From Rhizobium viscosum (GTDB taxonomy: Bacteria; Pseudomonadota; Alphaproteobacteria; Rhizobiales; Rhizobiaceae): a stretch of 64,000 nt of DNA. Positions 18,805 through 27,508 of the stretch are shown here, piece by piece. Below the pieces are notes generated by a model. The model made no database searches. It was not told where the DNA came from and saw nothing but the letters and a program-made list of their open reading frames with translations. A program made the translations under genes and the position numbers. The stretch spans positions 186,001-250,000 of the forward strand of contig NZ_JADBEC010000001.1 of NCBI RefSeq assembly GCF_014873945.1, written 5' to 3'. Within the stretch, counting starts at the first letter, position 1. The number at the start of each line of letters is the position of its first letter.

Positions 18805-19264
18805 CATAGGCTGTCATTCTAGCCGTGGCGAGCGTTTAGAATGATCGTAAGGAAATCGCAAGAGGGCTTTCCAAAAACATTTCCTGCAATTTCAAACTCC
18901 GGCCACATCCGGCGCCTACAGAACAAGCACCGATCCAGCCTCGACGGACGCCGCGACAGTCGTACGCACAGCTGATGATAAAAGGCCCATTCCGCTGGAA
19001 ATTTGCGCTCGGTTGAACAACAATTGGGCTAACAGCTACTCAGACAGGCCTCCAGGCTATCTGAATTGCACAATAGGCATATCTCAACGAGTTTAGCTGA
19101 TCACTTATATTCATCCAGAAGGCGCAATCTGCAATCGTAACAACGCCTTCACTTTCTTTATATTAGGGAAATCAAAACATCCCCTCAAGCATTAGTAACG
19201 AATTCTTAACTTGACTTTCAGAATCGTCATTCCATGCTCCCCTATGGGAGAGACAGGAGCAGAG
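18805..19264. other. Intergenic region without a supported gene
   Basis: About 460 bases lie between tRNA-Cys and the second KTSC-like gene. The DNA is richer in A and T toward 19060-19210, which suits a promoter for the following gene. I see no coding frame with a ribosome site. Confidence 0.55.
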
Positions 19265-19654
19265 ATGAATTGGGTGCCGTTGAATTCCAAACAGATCCGC
19301 GCCGTATCCTACGATCCAGGAACCCAGGTTCTTCATGCCAAATTCGCCGGTCGTCGCCCAGTCCGGCATGTCGGGGTGCCGCCGCATATCTATGACAATC
19401 TCGTCGAAACCAGCGATCCCGAATTTTATTACAAATATTATCTCGAGCCTTCGCGTGTTCAGACCGGCTGGTGGCGAAAAGCCAACCTCAGCTCCCATGC
19501 GGTGAAGCTGCTGATAATTCTCGTCGGTGCACTTGTGATCACGGCGACGGCGCTTGAGGAAAATGGCGAACTGCCAATCCACCTCTCGGAGATCACAGAG
19601 GCGGGCACGACCTCTCCAGCCTCTGGCCAAAGGCCCGCCGTCTCTCCGCAGTAA
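19265..19654 (+). CDS. KTSC-domain protein with C-terminal membrane helix
   Basis: The 129-residue protein begins with a KTSC-like domain (VPLNSKQIRAVSYDPGTQVL, then VPPHIYDNLVETSDPEFYYK). A membrane helix follows near residues 82-97 (AVKLLIILVGALVITAT), then a short polar tail. The ATG at 19265 follows AGGAGCAGAG, which fixes the start against an earlier in-frame ATG. It probably anchors a small KTSC domain to the inner membrane. Function unknown. Confidence 0.7.
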   Translation: MNWVPLNSKQIRAVSYDPGTQVLHAKFAGRRPVRHVGVPPHIYDNLVETSDPEFYYKYYLEPSRVQTGWWRKANLSSHAVKLLIILVGALVITATALEENGELPIHLSEITEAGTTSPASGQRPAVSPQ

Positions 19655-19753
19655 AGGAGCTCACCACCACGCAACCCGCAGTGTACCGATCTGCCGGCAG
19701 GCAGTTCAATCAGCCCGTCGTCGACATGGCCGCTTATGGCTTCCTTGGCGACT

Positions 19754-20047
19754 TCACGCAGGGCGCTTTCGGCGATGCCACCAGACCGCGACGCGTCGCC
19801 GGCATCTGCGTGCTATCGGCAGGTCGTGGGATAAGACGAGGAAGCCGAGCGGCAGCATCCAGAACCCGAGGACAGGCAAAAAACCCAGAATGCCACCGAA
19901 AATGAGCAGCGCTCCGGTCGTCATGCGTGCGATGCGCGAGCGCGGCATCGGCACCCGCAGCGAGCCGAGAACCAGCTTGCCATCCCTATGATCGATACCG
20001 AAACGCTTTTCTCCGGCCTTTTTCGGCCCATTTTGCCTGCTAGTCAT
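19754..20047 (-). CDS. Small two-helix membrane protein
   Basis: The protein is about 97 residues. A polar start (MTSRQNGPKKAGEK) is followed by VPMPRSRIARMTTGALL, then two closely spaced hydrophobic segments (ALLIFGGILGFLPVLGFWM and LPLGFLVLSHDLP). It ends with an Arg-rich tail suited to the cytoplasm. No family was named with confidence. An upstream in-frame start at 20116 is possible; I chose 20047 because conserved-looking sequence begins there, but the ribosome site is weak. Confidence 0.6.
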   Translation of the reverse strand: MTSRQNGPKKAGEKRFGIDHRDGKLVLGSLRVPMPRSRIARMTTGALLIFGGILGFLPVLGFWMLPLGFLVLSHDLPIARRCRRRVAVWWHRRKRPA

Positions 20048-20165
20048 CCACAAGAGATGGGCGCAGGCCCCGCGAATACAAGCTGATTTCATTTTTTTGA
20101 AAAAACTGCTTGGCAAATCGGGAAAGCATTTGTATTACCCCGCTCACGCCGCGGCCAAGCGGTGA

Positions 20166-20240
20166 TCCCTGGTAGCTCAGCGGTAGAGCATTCGACTGTT
20201 AATCGACAGGTCGCCGGTTCGAATCCGGCCCGGGGAGCCA
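20166..20240 (+). tRNA. tRNA-Asn (GTT)
   Basis: A complete cloverleaf: acceptor TCCCTGG with CCGGGGA, D arm GCTCAGCGGTAGAGC, anticodon loop CTGTTAA with anticodon GTT, T arm CCGGTTCGAATCCGG, and encoded CCA. The length is 75 nt. Confidence 0.97.
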
Positions 20241-20245
20241 TATTT

Positions 20246-20296
20246 GAAGAAAAGCGCCTGTTTTCGTTGAGACTTCCGAAGCAGGCGCTTTTCTTC
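20246..20296 (+). terminator. Terminator after tRNA-Asn
   Basis: A perfect 15-bp inverted repeat, GAAGAAAAGCGCCTG (20246-20260) and CAGGCGCTTTTCTTC (20282-20296), lies six bases after the tRNA. A-rich and T-rich stem ends make it usable in both directions. Confidence 0.75.
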
Positions 20297-20798
20297 CTCA
20301 TTTCCCCCCCGCTTTTGAAAACGCGTTTTCTGCGGTTCGACTCATGTGGATAACCGTACTTCCGAAAAGGTTTGCCCGCCGGCTGGTGAGGCCGACGGGC
20401 ACGCTTGTGGCGGCATGGTAAAAAGATCTTCCCACCGGCCATGTGGCAACAGGAACCGACGGGCAGAGCAGCGGACCGCCATCGGCTGGAGAGATCGACG
20501 ACCGCGCTAAGGCGCAACGGTCGTCGTCCGCGGCGTGTAAAAACGCGCCGCTCGCCTGCCGGCAGGATGGAAACCTATAGGCAATTCGAGGCGTCTCCGC
20601 TGATCTCCTGCACAAACACGCGCAGCGGCTTACAGCGGGCGCCAATGACCTGAACATAATATTCGTCCTCGGCCGTCCTCGAGAGGGACGTCATCTTCCT
20701 GTCAGACGGCGAAATGACATCACCTGCCCTCAGCTAAGGCGGAACTATCAAGTCCGAATCTGGTTTAACTCAGACACTTGTCGCTAGCGGAGGCTACG
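20297..20798. other. Intergenic region without a supported gene
   Basis: About 500 bases lie between the tRNA-Asn terminator and the next small gene. Several short GC-rich repeats (for example GCGGACCGCC and ACGGTCGTCGTCCGCGG) are present. Open frames on both strands lack ribosome sites and protein-like composition. Confidence 0.55.
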
Positions 20799-21026
20799 AT
20801 GTGGTCTATCTTGATCGGTGCCGCTCTTATAATTGGCGGGTTACTTTTTTTCTTTTTATCGGCGCTTCGTCGACGAGCGAGTGATCCGCATCAAATGCCC
20901 CAGGGCGGCAGCACGCTGGAACCACGGCACCAAGGCATCAGGTTCCTCGGAATATCCCAAAACTGGCAGGCCATTGCCATTATCGCGGTCGGCGCACTTC
21001 TCTTGGCTTTTGGTGCCTATTCTTGA
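20799..21026 (+). CDS. Small two-helix membrane protein (75 aa)
   Basis: The ATG at 20799 follows GCGGAGGCTACG, a clear ribosome site. The protein has an N-terminal membrane helix (SILIGAALIIGGLLFFFLSAL), an Arg-rich polar loop, and a second helix (AIAIIAVGALLLAFGAYS) at the very end. This layout suggests a small inner-membrane protein with its loop in the cytoplasm. No family was recognised. Confidence 0.65.
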   Translation: MWSILIGAALIIGGLLFFFLSALRRRASDPHQMPQGGSTLEPRHQGIRFLGISQNWQAIAIIAVGALLLAFGAYS

Positions 21027-21169
21027 CGCTCACGATACTTTGACCGCTCCATTTCGTTTCAATAGCCCACCGATCCGCGCAGGCCATCCCGCCTATCCAT
21101 CACATTGAGGAAGATCAGGATGCTTTCGGCATTCGTGCCGGCGGCGATCCGTGTGGCAATTGGTGGCCA

Positions 21170-21436
21170 ATGACCGACATCCTCGACAATCTCCGAACTC
21201 CCCAGCAAATCGCCGAACGCAGCACGGCAGCCACCGGCGTCCACATCACGGCGCGAACGGTTGGGGAGAAAGCCAGGCGCTTTGGCATAGCCAAGAAGAT
21301 AGGCCGATCAATGCTGGCCTCCGGAGACAACATTCCGTTGCTGTTGAAGGAAGAAACCAAGGCCGATAGCCTCTTTGCATCGGCCGACGGTAGCGGTGCG
21401 TACTTGCACTCGCCTGAATTTTCGTCAAAATCCTGA
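21170..21436 (+). CDS. Small protein with helix-turn-helix-like segment
   Basis: The 88-residue hypothetical protein has a central part (TPQQIAERSTAATGVHITAR then TVGEKARRFGIAKKIGRSM) that resembles the MerR/excisionase-type winged helix found in small mobile-element and regulatory proteins. No strong ribosome site precedes the ATG, and no phage or integrase gene is adjacent. DNA binding is a guess from pattern only. Confidence 0.45.
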   Translation: MTDILDNLRTPQQIAERSTAATGVHITARTVGEKARRFGIAKKIGRSMLASGDNIPLLLKEETKADSLFASADGSGAYLHSPEFSSKS

Positions 21437-21525
21437 TCGCAATGCGCGGGCTCCCTATATCAGCGTGACCCGATTTTCATTCATAAATCAAAATAGAAGA
21501 CCGATCTTCACGACGAGGATGCGAT

Positions 21526-22413
21526 ATGGATTTCGACGCATCGCAAGGGGACAGAAAATATCCGACCAGCAAGCAGGTGGGCGGGCTTGTTGAATGTTCA
21601 GGGCTGCAGGTCGAACTCCGGCGCTTCGATCCGGGCTGGCAGGTCGATCTTACACTCGAATGCACGGAAATAGCAGTCCTGTTGTCGGGTCAGTCGAAGA
21701 TCAGGTGGACCGGCGACGGTCACCGGCGGGAGGCAATCGCCCGCCCCGGCGTCGCATGGGTATGTCCTGCCGGTGTCAATGAAAGCGCCGTAGAGATCGT
21801 CGGCAGCATGCCCGAGTCCCTTCACATCTTCCTGCCGCCATCGCTCGTCGGTGAGCACGCGCTGTCGAATTTCGACATAGACCCGACCAAGGTGCAGCTC
21901 GCCTATGCGGGCGGTGTCCCTGATCCAGTGGTCTTGCAGATCGGTGAGCTCTTTCGTGGCGTGCTGAATCGAAAGCTGGAAGCGACGGACCGGCTGTTTC
22001 TCGACGGGATTCAGCTGGCCCTCGCGGCGCATTTGCTCGGCACCTATTCGTCCACCCGCTGGCGTCCGCCGACGCGGACACCCGCCATCGATCCGAAAAG
22101 GCTAAGGCGCGTCCTAGATTTCATCGAGGCCCGCATCGCGGCGGAGATCTCGCTCGAAGACCTTGCCGCCGAGGCTTGCCTCAGCCCCTTTCATTTTTCC
22201 CGCACGTTTCGTGCGGCCACCGGTTTCGCACCACATCGATACGTCACCCTGCGACGGATCGAGGCGGCCAAGGAGAAGCTGCGGCTAGCGCAGTCCTCGC
22301 TGGTGGAGATTGCCATCGATACAGGCTTCGGCTCGCAGGCCAATTTCACTCGTGTCTTCCGTAAGATGACCGGCTTGACGCCTGGCCAGTACCGCGCACT
22401 CTTCACCTCCTAA
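21526..22413 (+). CDS. AraC-family transcriptional regulator
   Basis: The 295-residue regulator has an N-terminal sensing domain (about residues 1-180) and two C-terminal helix-turn-helix motifs. These are seen in ISLEDLAAEACLSPFHFSRT and SLVEIAIDTGFGSQANFTRV, followed by the family signature FRKMTGLTPGQYR. The ATG at 21526 follows GACGAGGATGCGAT. It lies just upstream of, and in the same direction as, a HbpS-like gene, an SDR gene and a secreted SnoaL-like gene, which it probably controls. The inducer is not known. Confidence 0.92.
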   Translation: MDFDASQGDRKYPTSKQVGGLVECSGLQVELRRFDPGWQVDLTLECTEIAVLLSGQSKIRWTGDGHRREAIARPGVAWVCPAGVNESAVEIVGSMPESLHIFLPPSLVGEHALSNFDIDPTKVQLAYAGGVPDPVVLQIGELFRGVLNRKLEATDRLFLDGIQLALAAHLLGTYSSTRWRPPTRTPAIDPKRLRRVLDFIEARIAAEISLEDLAAEACLSPFHFSRTFRAATGFAPHRYVTLRRIEAAKEKLRLAQSSLVEIAIDTGFGSQANFTRVFRKMTGLTPGQYRALFTS

Positions 22414-22584
22414 ATAGCAATATCCGCCGTCCTGACGCGTTCGCCCGCCCTTTGTGCGCCAGTCCGAGCGCAAGATCTGCAAATACTGCAGCAAGAGATG
22501 GAAATACCGCAAAGCGCCTTCCGGCCTACACCTGTCTCATCGAACGGGGAGCATTAATCCCCGAACGAAACGGGAGACAGGGAA

Positions 22585-22986
22585 ATGATTACCACTGACG
22601 AAGCCCGCAGGGTCATCGCCGCCGGTGAGGCGCGGGCAAGAGAAATCGGCGTTCCAGCCAATATCGCGGTCCTCGACGCAGGCGCCCATATGAAGGCGTT
22701 TGTCCGCATGGACGGAGCCCTGCTGGGCTCCATCGACATCGCCGTTAACAAGGCCCGGACGGCGGCACTGTTTTCCATGCGCACCGAAGCAATCGGCGAA
22801 TTCTGCAGACCCGGCGGCACCTCGTTCGGCCTGGAGCAGACCAATGGCGGCCTCGTCGTCTTCGCCGGCGGCATTCCCCTCACCGATGGAAGCAACATCG
22901 TGATCGGTGCGGTCGGAGTATCGGGAGGCGCCGTCGCCCAGGACCTCGAAATTGCCCAGGCTGCAGCGGCCGCCCTCGCCGCTTGA
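22585..22986 (+). CDS. HbpS/GlcG-family protein
   Basis: The 133-residue protein belongs to the small HbpS/GlcG (DUF336) family, some members of which bind heme or act with oxidases. Typical sequence includes TTDEARRVIAAGEARAREIG, NIAVLDAGAHMKAFVRMDGA and a glycine-rich end (IVIGAVGVSGG). The ATG at 22585 follows GGGAGACAGGGAA. The SDR gene begins 40 bases after it, so the two are likely co-transcribed. The substrate or ligand is unknown. Confidence 0.87.
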   Translation: MITTDEARRVIAAGEARAREIGVPANIAVLDAGAHMKAFVRMDGALLGSIDIAVNKARTAALFSMRTEAIGEFCRPGGTSFGLEQTNGGLVVFAGGIPLTDGSNIVIGAVGVSGGAVAQDLEIAQAAAAALAA

Positions 22987-23026
22987 AATGCTTTTTCAAC
23001 CCCAAGCACATCGAAAGGACGTTATT

Positions 23027-23830
23027 ATGACCAAGACCATTCTCATCACTGGCGCAGGGTCCGGTTTCGGCAAAGCCGCCGGCATCGGCATGGCCAAGAA
23101 CGGCCATACCATCATCGCCACCACGCAGGTTTCGTCGCAGGTCACGCCGCTGCGCGAAGAAGCGGCCGCTCTCGGCCTGAAGAACTTTCGCGTCGAGCGC
23201 CTCGACCTCACCGACCCCTATGACATCAAACAGGCGCAGGGCTGGGATTTCGACGTGCTGTGGAACAATGCAGGCATGGGCGAGGCCGGCCCAGTCTGGG
23301 AAATTCCGGTCGAACTCGTCCGCAAGAACTATGAAGTCAATGTCTTCTTGCCGCTGGTACTGACCCAGGGTGTCGTCCAGAAATGGGTGCGCCAAGGCAA
23401 GAAGGGCAAAGTGGTCTTCACCTCCTCGATGGGCGGCCTGTTCACTCCTGCCAACTGGGGCACCTACGTCTCCACCAAACACGCTCTGGAATCAATCGCC
23501 GAAGCGCTGCAGCAGGAGCTTGGTTCTTACGGCATCAAGATCCAGACGATCAATCCGGGCGCCTACTACACCGGCTATAACGAGACCATGGCCGATAATC
23601 CGTTCCGCTGGCTCGATGACAGCAAGAACTTCACCAAGCGGGCAGACCTGCGCAACGGCTTCAACGACTTCTTCGCCACCCCTGAAGGCAAGATGGACCC
23701 GCAGGAAATGATCGACCGGATGATCGAGGTCGTCCCCGCCGACACAGGCAAGTTTCGCAACGTGGTTCCGAAGGTCATCGAAGACATGCTGAAGGAGCAC
23801 CAGCTCAAGGCCTGGGAAAACCAGATCTGA
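23027..23830 (+). CDS. Short-chain dehydrogenase/reductase
   Basis: This NAD(P)-dependent oxidoreductase of the classical SDR family has 267 residues. The cofactor motif is TGAGSGFGKA at the N-terminus, the central motif is NNAGMG, and the catalytic Ser and YxxxK appear in TSSMGG and YVSTKHALES. The start ATG at 23027 follows GAAAGGAC and matches the fold's first strand (MTKTILITGAG). It is the middle gene of a probable operon with the HbpS-like and SnoaL-like genes. The substrate is not predictable. Confidence 0.92.
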   Translation: MTKTILITGAGSGFGKAAGIGMAKNGHTIIATTQVSSQVTPLREEAAALGLKNFRVERLDLTDPYDIKQAQGWDFDVLWNNAGMGEAGPVWEIPVELVRKNYEVNVFLPLVLTQGVVQKWVRQGKKGKVVFTSSMGGLFTPANWGTYVSTKHALESIAEALQQELGSYGIKIQTINPGAYYTGYNETMADNPFRWLDDSKNFTKRADLRNGFNDFFATPEGKMDPQEMIDRMIEVVPADTGKFRNVVPKVIEDMLKEHQLKAWENQI

Positions 23831-23900
23831 TCGGCGCAGAGCCTCGCAGGCGACGCCCGATCAGCGGGTGTCGCACCACCATCAATCTTTGGAGGAAGCC

Positions 23901-24449
23901 ATGTCCATCACCGCAAGCGCAACCGTCCACAGCCCGGGATCTCTCGCCCGCCGCATCTTCAACGCTGCCCTCGGCATTGCCGCTGCTATCCTGGCCTTGG
24001 GAGGGCTGGAAGCGCGCGCAGCACCACAGGCGCAGACCGAAACCGAACGCCGCAACAAGGCAACCGTGGAGGCCGGCTTTGACGCCTGGGCGACCGGCAC
24101 GGGCAGCCCTTATGACCTGCTCGCCGACGACGTCCGCTGGACGATCGAGGGCTACTCGCTGGCATCGAAGACCTATCCGAGCCGCGAGGCGTTTCTGCGG
24201 GAGGTGATCCGCCCGTTCAATGCCCGGATGAAGGCACCGCTGAAGCCCGTGATCCGCAACGTCTATGCCGACGGCGACACCGTGATCGTCTTTTTCGATG
24301 CCCGCGGCATCGCCCGCGACGGGAAACCCTACGTCAACACCTATGCCTGGTTCCTCGACATGCGCGACGACCGGATCGTCCGCGCTTCGGCCTTCTTCGA
24401 TTCGGTCGCGTTCAACGACTTCTGGACCCGTGTAACGCCGTCCGAATAG
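23901..24449 (+). CDS. Secreted SnoaL-like (NTF2-fold) protein
   Basis: The 182-residue protein begins with an export signal (ARRIFNAALGIAAAILALGG then EARAAP). An NTF2-like domain similar to SnoaL-type proteins follows (RRNKATVEAGFDAWATGTGS, then YADGDTVIVFFDARG and a late DMRDDRIVRASAFFD). SnoaL-like proteins are small cones that bind ligands or act as isomerases. The ATG at 23901 follows GGAGGAAGCC. It is last in the AraC-linked gene set and is followed by a two-way terminator. Confidence 0.8.
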   Translation: MSITASATVHSPGSLARRIFNAALGIAAAILALGGLEARAAPQAQTETERRNKATVEAGFDAWATGTGSPYDLLADDVRWTIEGYSLASKTYPSREAFLREVIRPFNARMKAPLKPVIRNVYADGDTVIVFFDARGIARDGKPYVNTYAWFLDMRDDRIVRASAFFDSVAFNDFWTRVTPSE

Positions 24450-24570
24450 GCCGGGCCGACCTGCGTTCCAAAGCGGCGCCGCAGCGGGCAATCCTACTTC
24501 GACATTCGCGGCAACCATTCTCGTTCGCGGCAAGCGAGAATGCGTCTCTGCTCGAGGCCTGCGCCACCGA

Positions 24571-24606
24571 AAAAATAAAGACGCCCCGGATGCCGGGGCG
24601 TCTTTT
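24571..24606. terminator. Bidirectional terminator
   Basis: The perfect 10-bp stem GACGCCCCGG/CCGGGGCGTC (24580-24589 and 24593-24602) is flanked by an A run on the left and TTTT on the right. It lies between two convergent genes, the SnoaL-like gene and the peroxiredoxin gene, and can serve both. Confidence 0.85.
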
Positions 24607-24638
24607 GATCCAATCACAGTAGCAGCGCAGTGGCTAAC

Positions 24639-25298
24639 TCACGCAGACGGCTGCTTCGTCTTTCTGAGATAGGGCAGAACCGTATCGAAAGAGCCGAAGC
24701 GGGCGATGGCGTCTTCGTTGGAGACCGCGGCAGTGATGATGACGTCGTCGCCCTGGTTCCAGTTGGCCGGCGTTGCAACCTGGTGCTTGGCGGTCAGCTG
24801 GATAGAATCGATGGCGCGCAGGATCTCGTTGAAATTGCGGCCCGTCGTCATCGGGTAGGTGAGGATCAGCTTGATCTTCTTGTCCGGGCCAATAACGAAG
24901 ACCGAGCGCACAGTGGCGTTGTCGGCGGGCGTGCGGCCTTCGGAGCTCTCGCCGGCACCGGCGGGCAGCATGTCGTAGAGCTTGGCGACCTTGAGGTCCT
25001 TGTCGCCGATCAGCGGATATTCGACATCGAAGCCGGTCGCCGTCTTGATGTCGTTCTTCCACTTGCCGTGGCTTTCAACCGGATCGACTGAGATGCCGAT
25101 GATTTTGACGCCGCGCTTCTTAAACTCACCTTCGAGGCCAGCCATGGTGCCGAGCTCAGTCGTGCAGACCGGCGTGAAGTTCTTCGGATGCGAGAAGAGG
25201 ACGGCCCAGCCATTGCCGATCCAGTCATGGAACTGAACAGGGCCCTGGGTTGTGTCGGCGGTGAAATCGGGAGCAATATCGTTGATACGTAGGCTCAT
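24639..25298 (-). CDS. 1-Cys peroxiredoxin (Prx6-type)
   Basis: This thiol peroxidase of the AhpC/TSA superfamily has 219 residues. The peroxidatic cysteine is Cys45 in HPKNFTPVCTTELG. No other cysteine is present, so it is a 1-Cys enzyme that depends on an outside reductant. The long C-terminal domain (VATPANWNQGDDVIITAAVS) is typical of the Prx6 group. The ATG at 25298 follows GGAGGGCCGACC. It is a single-gene unit ending at the shared terminator near 24590. Confidence 0.93.
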   Translation of the reverse strand: MSLRINDIAPDFTADTTQGPVQFHDWIGNGWAVLFSHPKNFTPVCTTELGTMAGLEGEFKKRGVKIIGISVDPVESHGKWKNDIKTATGFDVEYPLIGDKDLKVAKLYDMLPAGAGESSEGRTPADNATVRSVFVIGPDKKIKLILTYPMTTGRNFNEILRAIDSIQLTAKHQVATPANWNQGDDVIITAAVSNEDAIARFGSFDTVLPYLRKTKQPSA

Positions 25299-25575
25299 GG
25301 TCGGCCCTCCAATTGCGGATCGTTAAATCTGAGCACTCACAGGCAGTTCTGCGTGCAGATGACTATCTACAGACCTGCGCCGAGCGCGGTCAAACCAAAG
25401 CCTTCCCCGAAAGGGGCAACGGCGGAATATTTATTTCCGCGTGCAGGCGTGGCGGGAGGTAGGCTTAGCGACATCCTGCGCGCAAAAAGGCAGCGGCGCG
25501 CGCGCAAATCGATGCTTTTCGCATGCCGCGTTATTCCCTACTCACTATCGAAGAATGACAAAGAGGGAAGCGGCG

Positions 25576-26373
25576 ATGGCGACACCATTCTACTGGAATG
25601 AACTGAACACCTATGATTTTGCCGCTCTCTCTGCCGACACGACCATCGCCATCCTGCCGATCGCTTCGACAGAGCAACACGGTCCGCATCTGCCCATAGC
25701 AACCGATGTAGCGATTGCCAACGGTATGCTGGCGGAACTGCGCCGGCAACGGCCAGAGGACCTCGATATCCTCGTCCTGCCGACCCAGGAAATCGGCAAG
25801 GCCAATGAGCACGTCTACGGTCCAGGCACGCTTTCCCTCGGCGCCGAGCTGCTGATCCCCGTCTGGACTGCGATTGGCGCGAAGGTGGCGGAAGCCGGGC
25901 TGCGCAAGCTCGTCATCGTCAATTCTCATGGCGGCAATGTCGATATCATGAGTATCGTCGCCCGCGAGTTGCGTGTGCGCTATCAGATGGCCGTCGTTTC
26001 CACACAATGGGGCCGGTTCGGCAATCCTGACGGCATGATCAGCGAGCACGAGACGCGGTACGGCATTCATGGCGGCGAGGTAGAAACCTCGCTGATGCTG
26101 CATTTCCGGCCGGAACTGGTGCGGATGGAGAAGGCTGAGAATTTCACATCGAAGGCTGAATGGATGCGGGAACAATCGCAGTATATCCAGCCGCTGCCGC
26201 CGCATTCGCTCGCCTGGATCGCGCACGATCTCAATCCGAACGGCGTTGTCGGCGACGCCTCGAAAGGCACGGCCGAAAAGGGTGAAGCGATCTGCCGCCA
26301 TCAGGTGAAGGGCTTTGTTGAGCTTCTCCATGACTTGAAGCGCTATCCACTCTCCAACCTTTATTCGCAGTAA
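25576..26373 (+). CDS. Creatininase-family amidohydrolase
   Basis: This 265-residue metal-dependent amidohydrolase belongs to the creatininase family. Metal-binding motifs are visible: ASTEQHGPHLPIATD (Glu and His, about residues 34-48), NSHGGNVD (about 117) and HGGEVETSLML (about 163). The family includes creatinine amidohydrolase and the FAPy deformylases of archaeal riboflavin synthesis. The ATG at 25576 follows AGAGGGAAG. Its stop directly abuts the stop of the convergent LysR gene. Neighbours suggest a role in opening a cyclic amide within the 25.5-33.6 kb cluster; the substrate is unknown. Confidence 0.88.
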   Translation: MATPFYWNELNTYDFAALSADTTIAILPIASTEQHGPHLPIATDVAIANGMLAELRRQRPEDLDILVLPTQEIGKANEHVYGPGTLSLGAELLIPVWTAIGAKVAEAGLRKLVIVNSHGGNVDIMSIVARELRVRYQMAVVSTQWGRFGNPDGMISEHETRYGIHGGEVETSLMLHFRPELVRMEKAENFTSKAEWMREQSQYIQPLPPHSLAWIAHDLNPNGVVGDASKGTAEKGEAICRHQVKGFVELLHDLKRYPLSNLYSQ

Positions 26374-27324
26374 TCAGGCGACGACAGGCCGCTCCAACGG
26401 TATGTGCCCCTTGGCCTGCAGTTCCTGAACAAGGCCGGCAAGCTCGGCCAGCAAATATTCAACGAAGAGGCTGGTCGCGGAATCGAGCGGCGCGCGGGCG
26501 CGGGCGAAGAGCTTCATCGGCTGATGGCGGCTGTGCGGCTCGGCAATCGGGCGGAATACCAGTTCGCCCTGGCGGCATTCGGTGATGACATCGAGCGGGT
26601 TCAGCATGGAGAGCCCCGCCCCGCATTTGACCAGTTTCTTCAGCATTTCCGAGGCGTTGGTCTCCAGAACCGGCTCGATAGGGACATCGAGCCTCGCCAT
26701 TGCGAGGTTGATGACCTCACGCAGGCTGGTACCCTGCTGCGCAAGCACCAGCCGCTCCTGTACGACATCGGCCAGGCTGATCGGTCCGGGTCCGATCAGC
26801 GGATGGCCTGGCGGCAGGATAACGCCGATCGGGATATCGAAATTGCCGAGCGTGCGGATGCCGGGTGTTGCCGGAATGTTGAAGCCGAGGCCGATATCCA
26901 CCTCACCCGACAGCACCGGATTGACCGTCATCGTACCGGCATCGTTGCGCAGGTGGATGAAAACGCGCGGATGCTCCGACTGAAAGCGAGCGATGATTTC
27001 CGGCAACGGCCCTGCCGCGAGACCGACCGTCGTTACCAGCCGCACCTTGCCGGCCTGCTGCATTTTCAGGCTTCTGATGCGCCCTTCCAGCCGCTCGTAG
27101 TTCTTTAGAACCTCGCGAATATGCTCGATGCAGAGTTCGCCCGCGGCCGTCAGACGGAGGCCGCGCGGCAGGCGTTCGAAGAGCGGTGCGCCCATCTCCT
27201 CTTCGAGTGCCAATATCTGCCGGTTGATCGCCGAAGAGGCGACGTTGAGGCGTGCTGCTGCCTTCCGGATCGAGCCCGTCCTGGCGATCTCGTTGATGTA
27301 GAGAAGCTTTCTGGAGTGCAGCAT
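26374..27324 (-). CDS. LysR-family regulator of the catabolic cluster
   Basis: This LysR-type regulator has an N-terminal helix-turn-helix (TGSIRKAAARLNVASSAINR) and a C-terminal substrate-binding domain starting around residue 92. The ATG at 27324 (MLHSRKLLYINE) follows ACGAGGTC and gives the normal family length of 316. An in-frame ATG at 27378 has no ribosome site. It is divergent from the ABC transporter gene at 27509 and convergent with the creatininase gene. A T-N11-A palindrome at 27386-27402 lies between it and the transporter. It likely senses the transported compound or a product of it. Confidence 0.92.
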   Translation of the reverse strand: MLHSRKLLYINEIARTGSIRKAAARLNVASSAINRQILALEEEMGAPLFERLPRGLRLTAAGELCIEHIREVLKNYERLEGRIRSLKMQQAGKVRLVTTVGLAAGPLPEIIARFQSEHPRVFIHLRNDAGTMTVNPVLSGEVDIGLGFNIPATPGIRTLGNFDIPIGVILPPGHPLIGPGPISLADVVQERLVLAQQGTSLREVINLAMARLDVPIEPVLETNASEMLKKLVKCGAGLSMLNPLDVITECRQGELVFRPIAEPHSRHQPMKLFARARAPLDSATSLFVEYLLAELAGLVQELQAKGHIPLERPVVA

Positions 27325-27385
27325 CGCGGACCTCGTTGCATCGTTTTTAAGCACAGCGCCCAAATTAGGCACAGACATCTAGTGA

Positions 27386-27402
27386 GATGCCAAAAAGGCA
27401 TC
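27386..27402. promoter_or_regulatory. Probable LysR operator
   Basis: The perfect inverted repeat GATGCC-AAAAA-GGCATC contains the LysR pattern T-N11-A (T at 27388, A at 27400). Flanking bases extend the symmetry imperfectly. It lies between the divergent LysR and ABC transporter genes. Confidence 0.6.
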
Positions 27403-27508
27403 ACTGCGCACGAATTTTGCTGCTTTTCAAAGAGCGAAGCAATCGCTCAAATGAAGAAAATCGGGGGCCGAAAACGAGCTTCCAAGGCACCAGAAGGGGA
27501 ACGCCACC

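Noticed and set aside
20298..20657. 119-codon open frame on the - strand after tRNA-Asn
   Set aside because: It is Cys- and Arg-rich, without a ribosome site or recognisable fold.
24516..24542. CATTCTCG...CGAGAATG inverted repeat
   Set aside because: It is a real 8-bp repeat but lies next to a much stronger two-way terminator, with no T run and no clear role.
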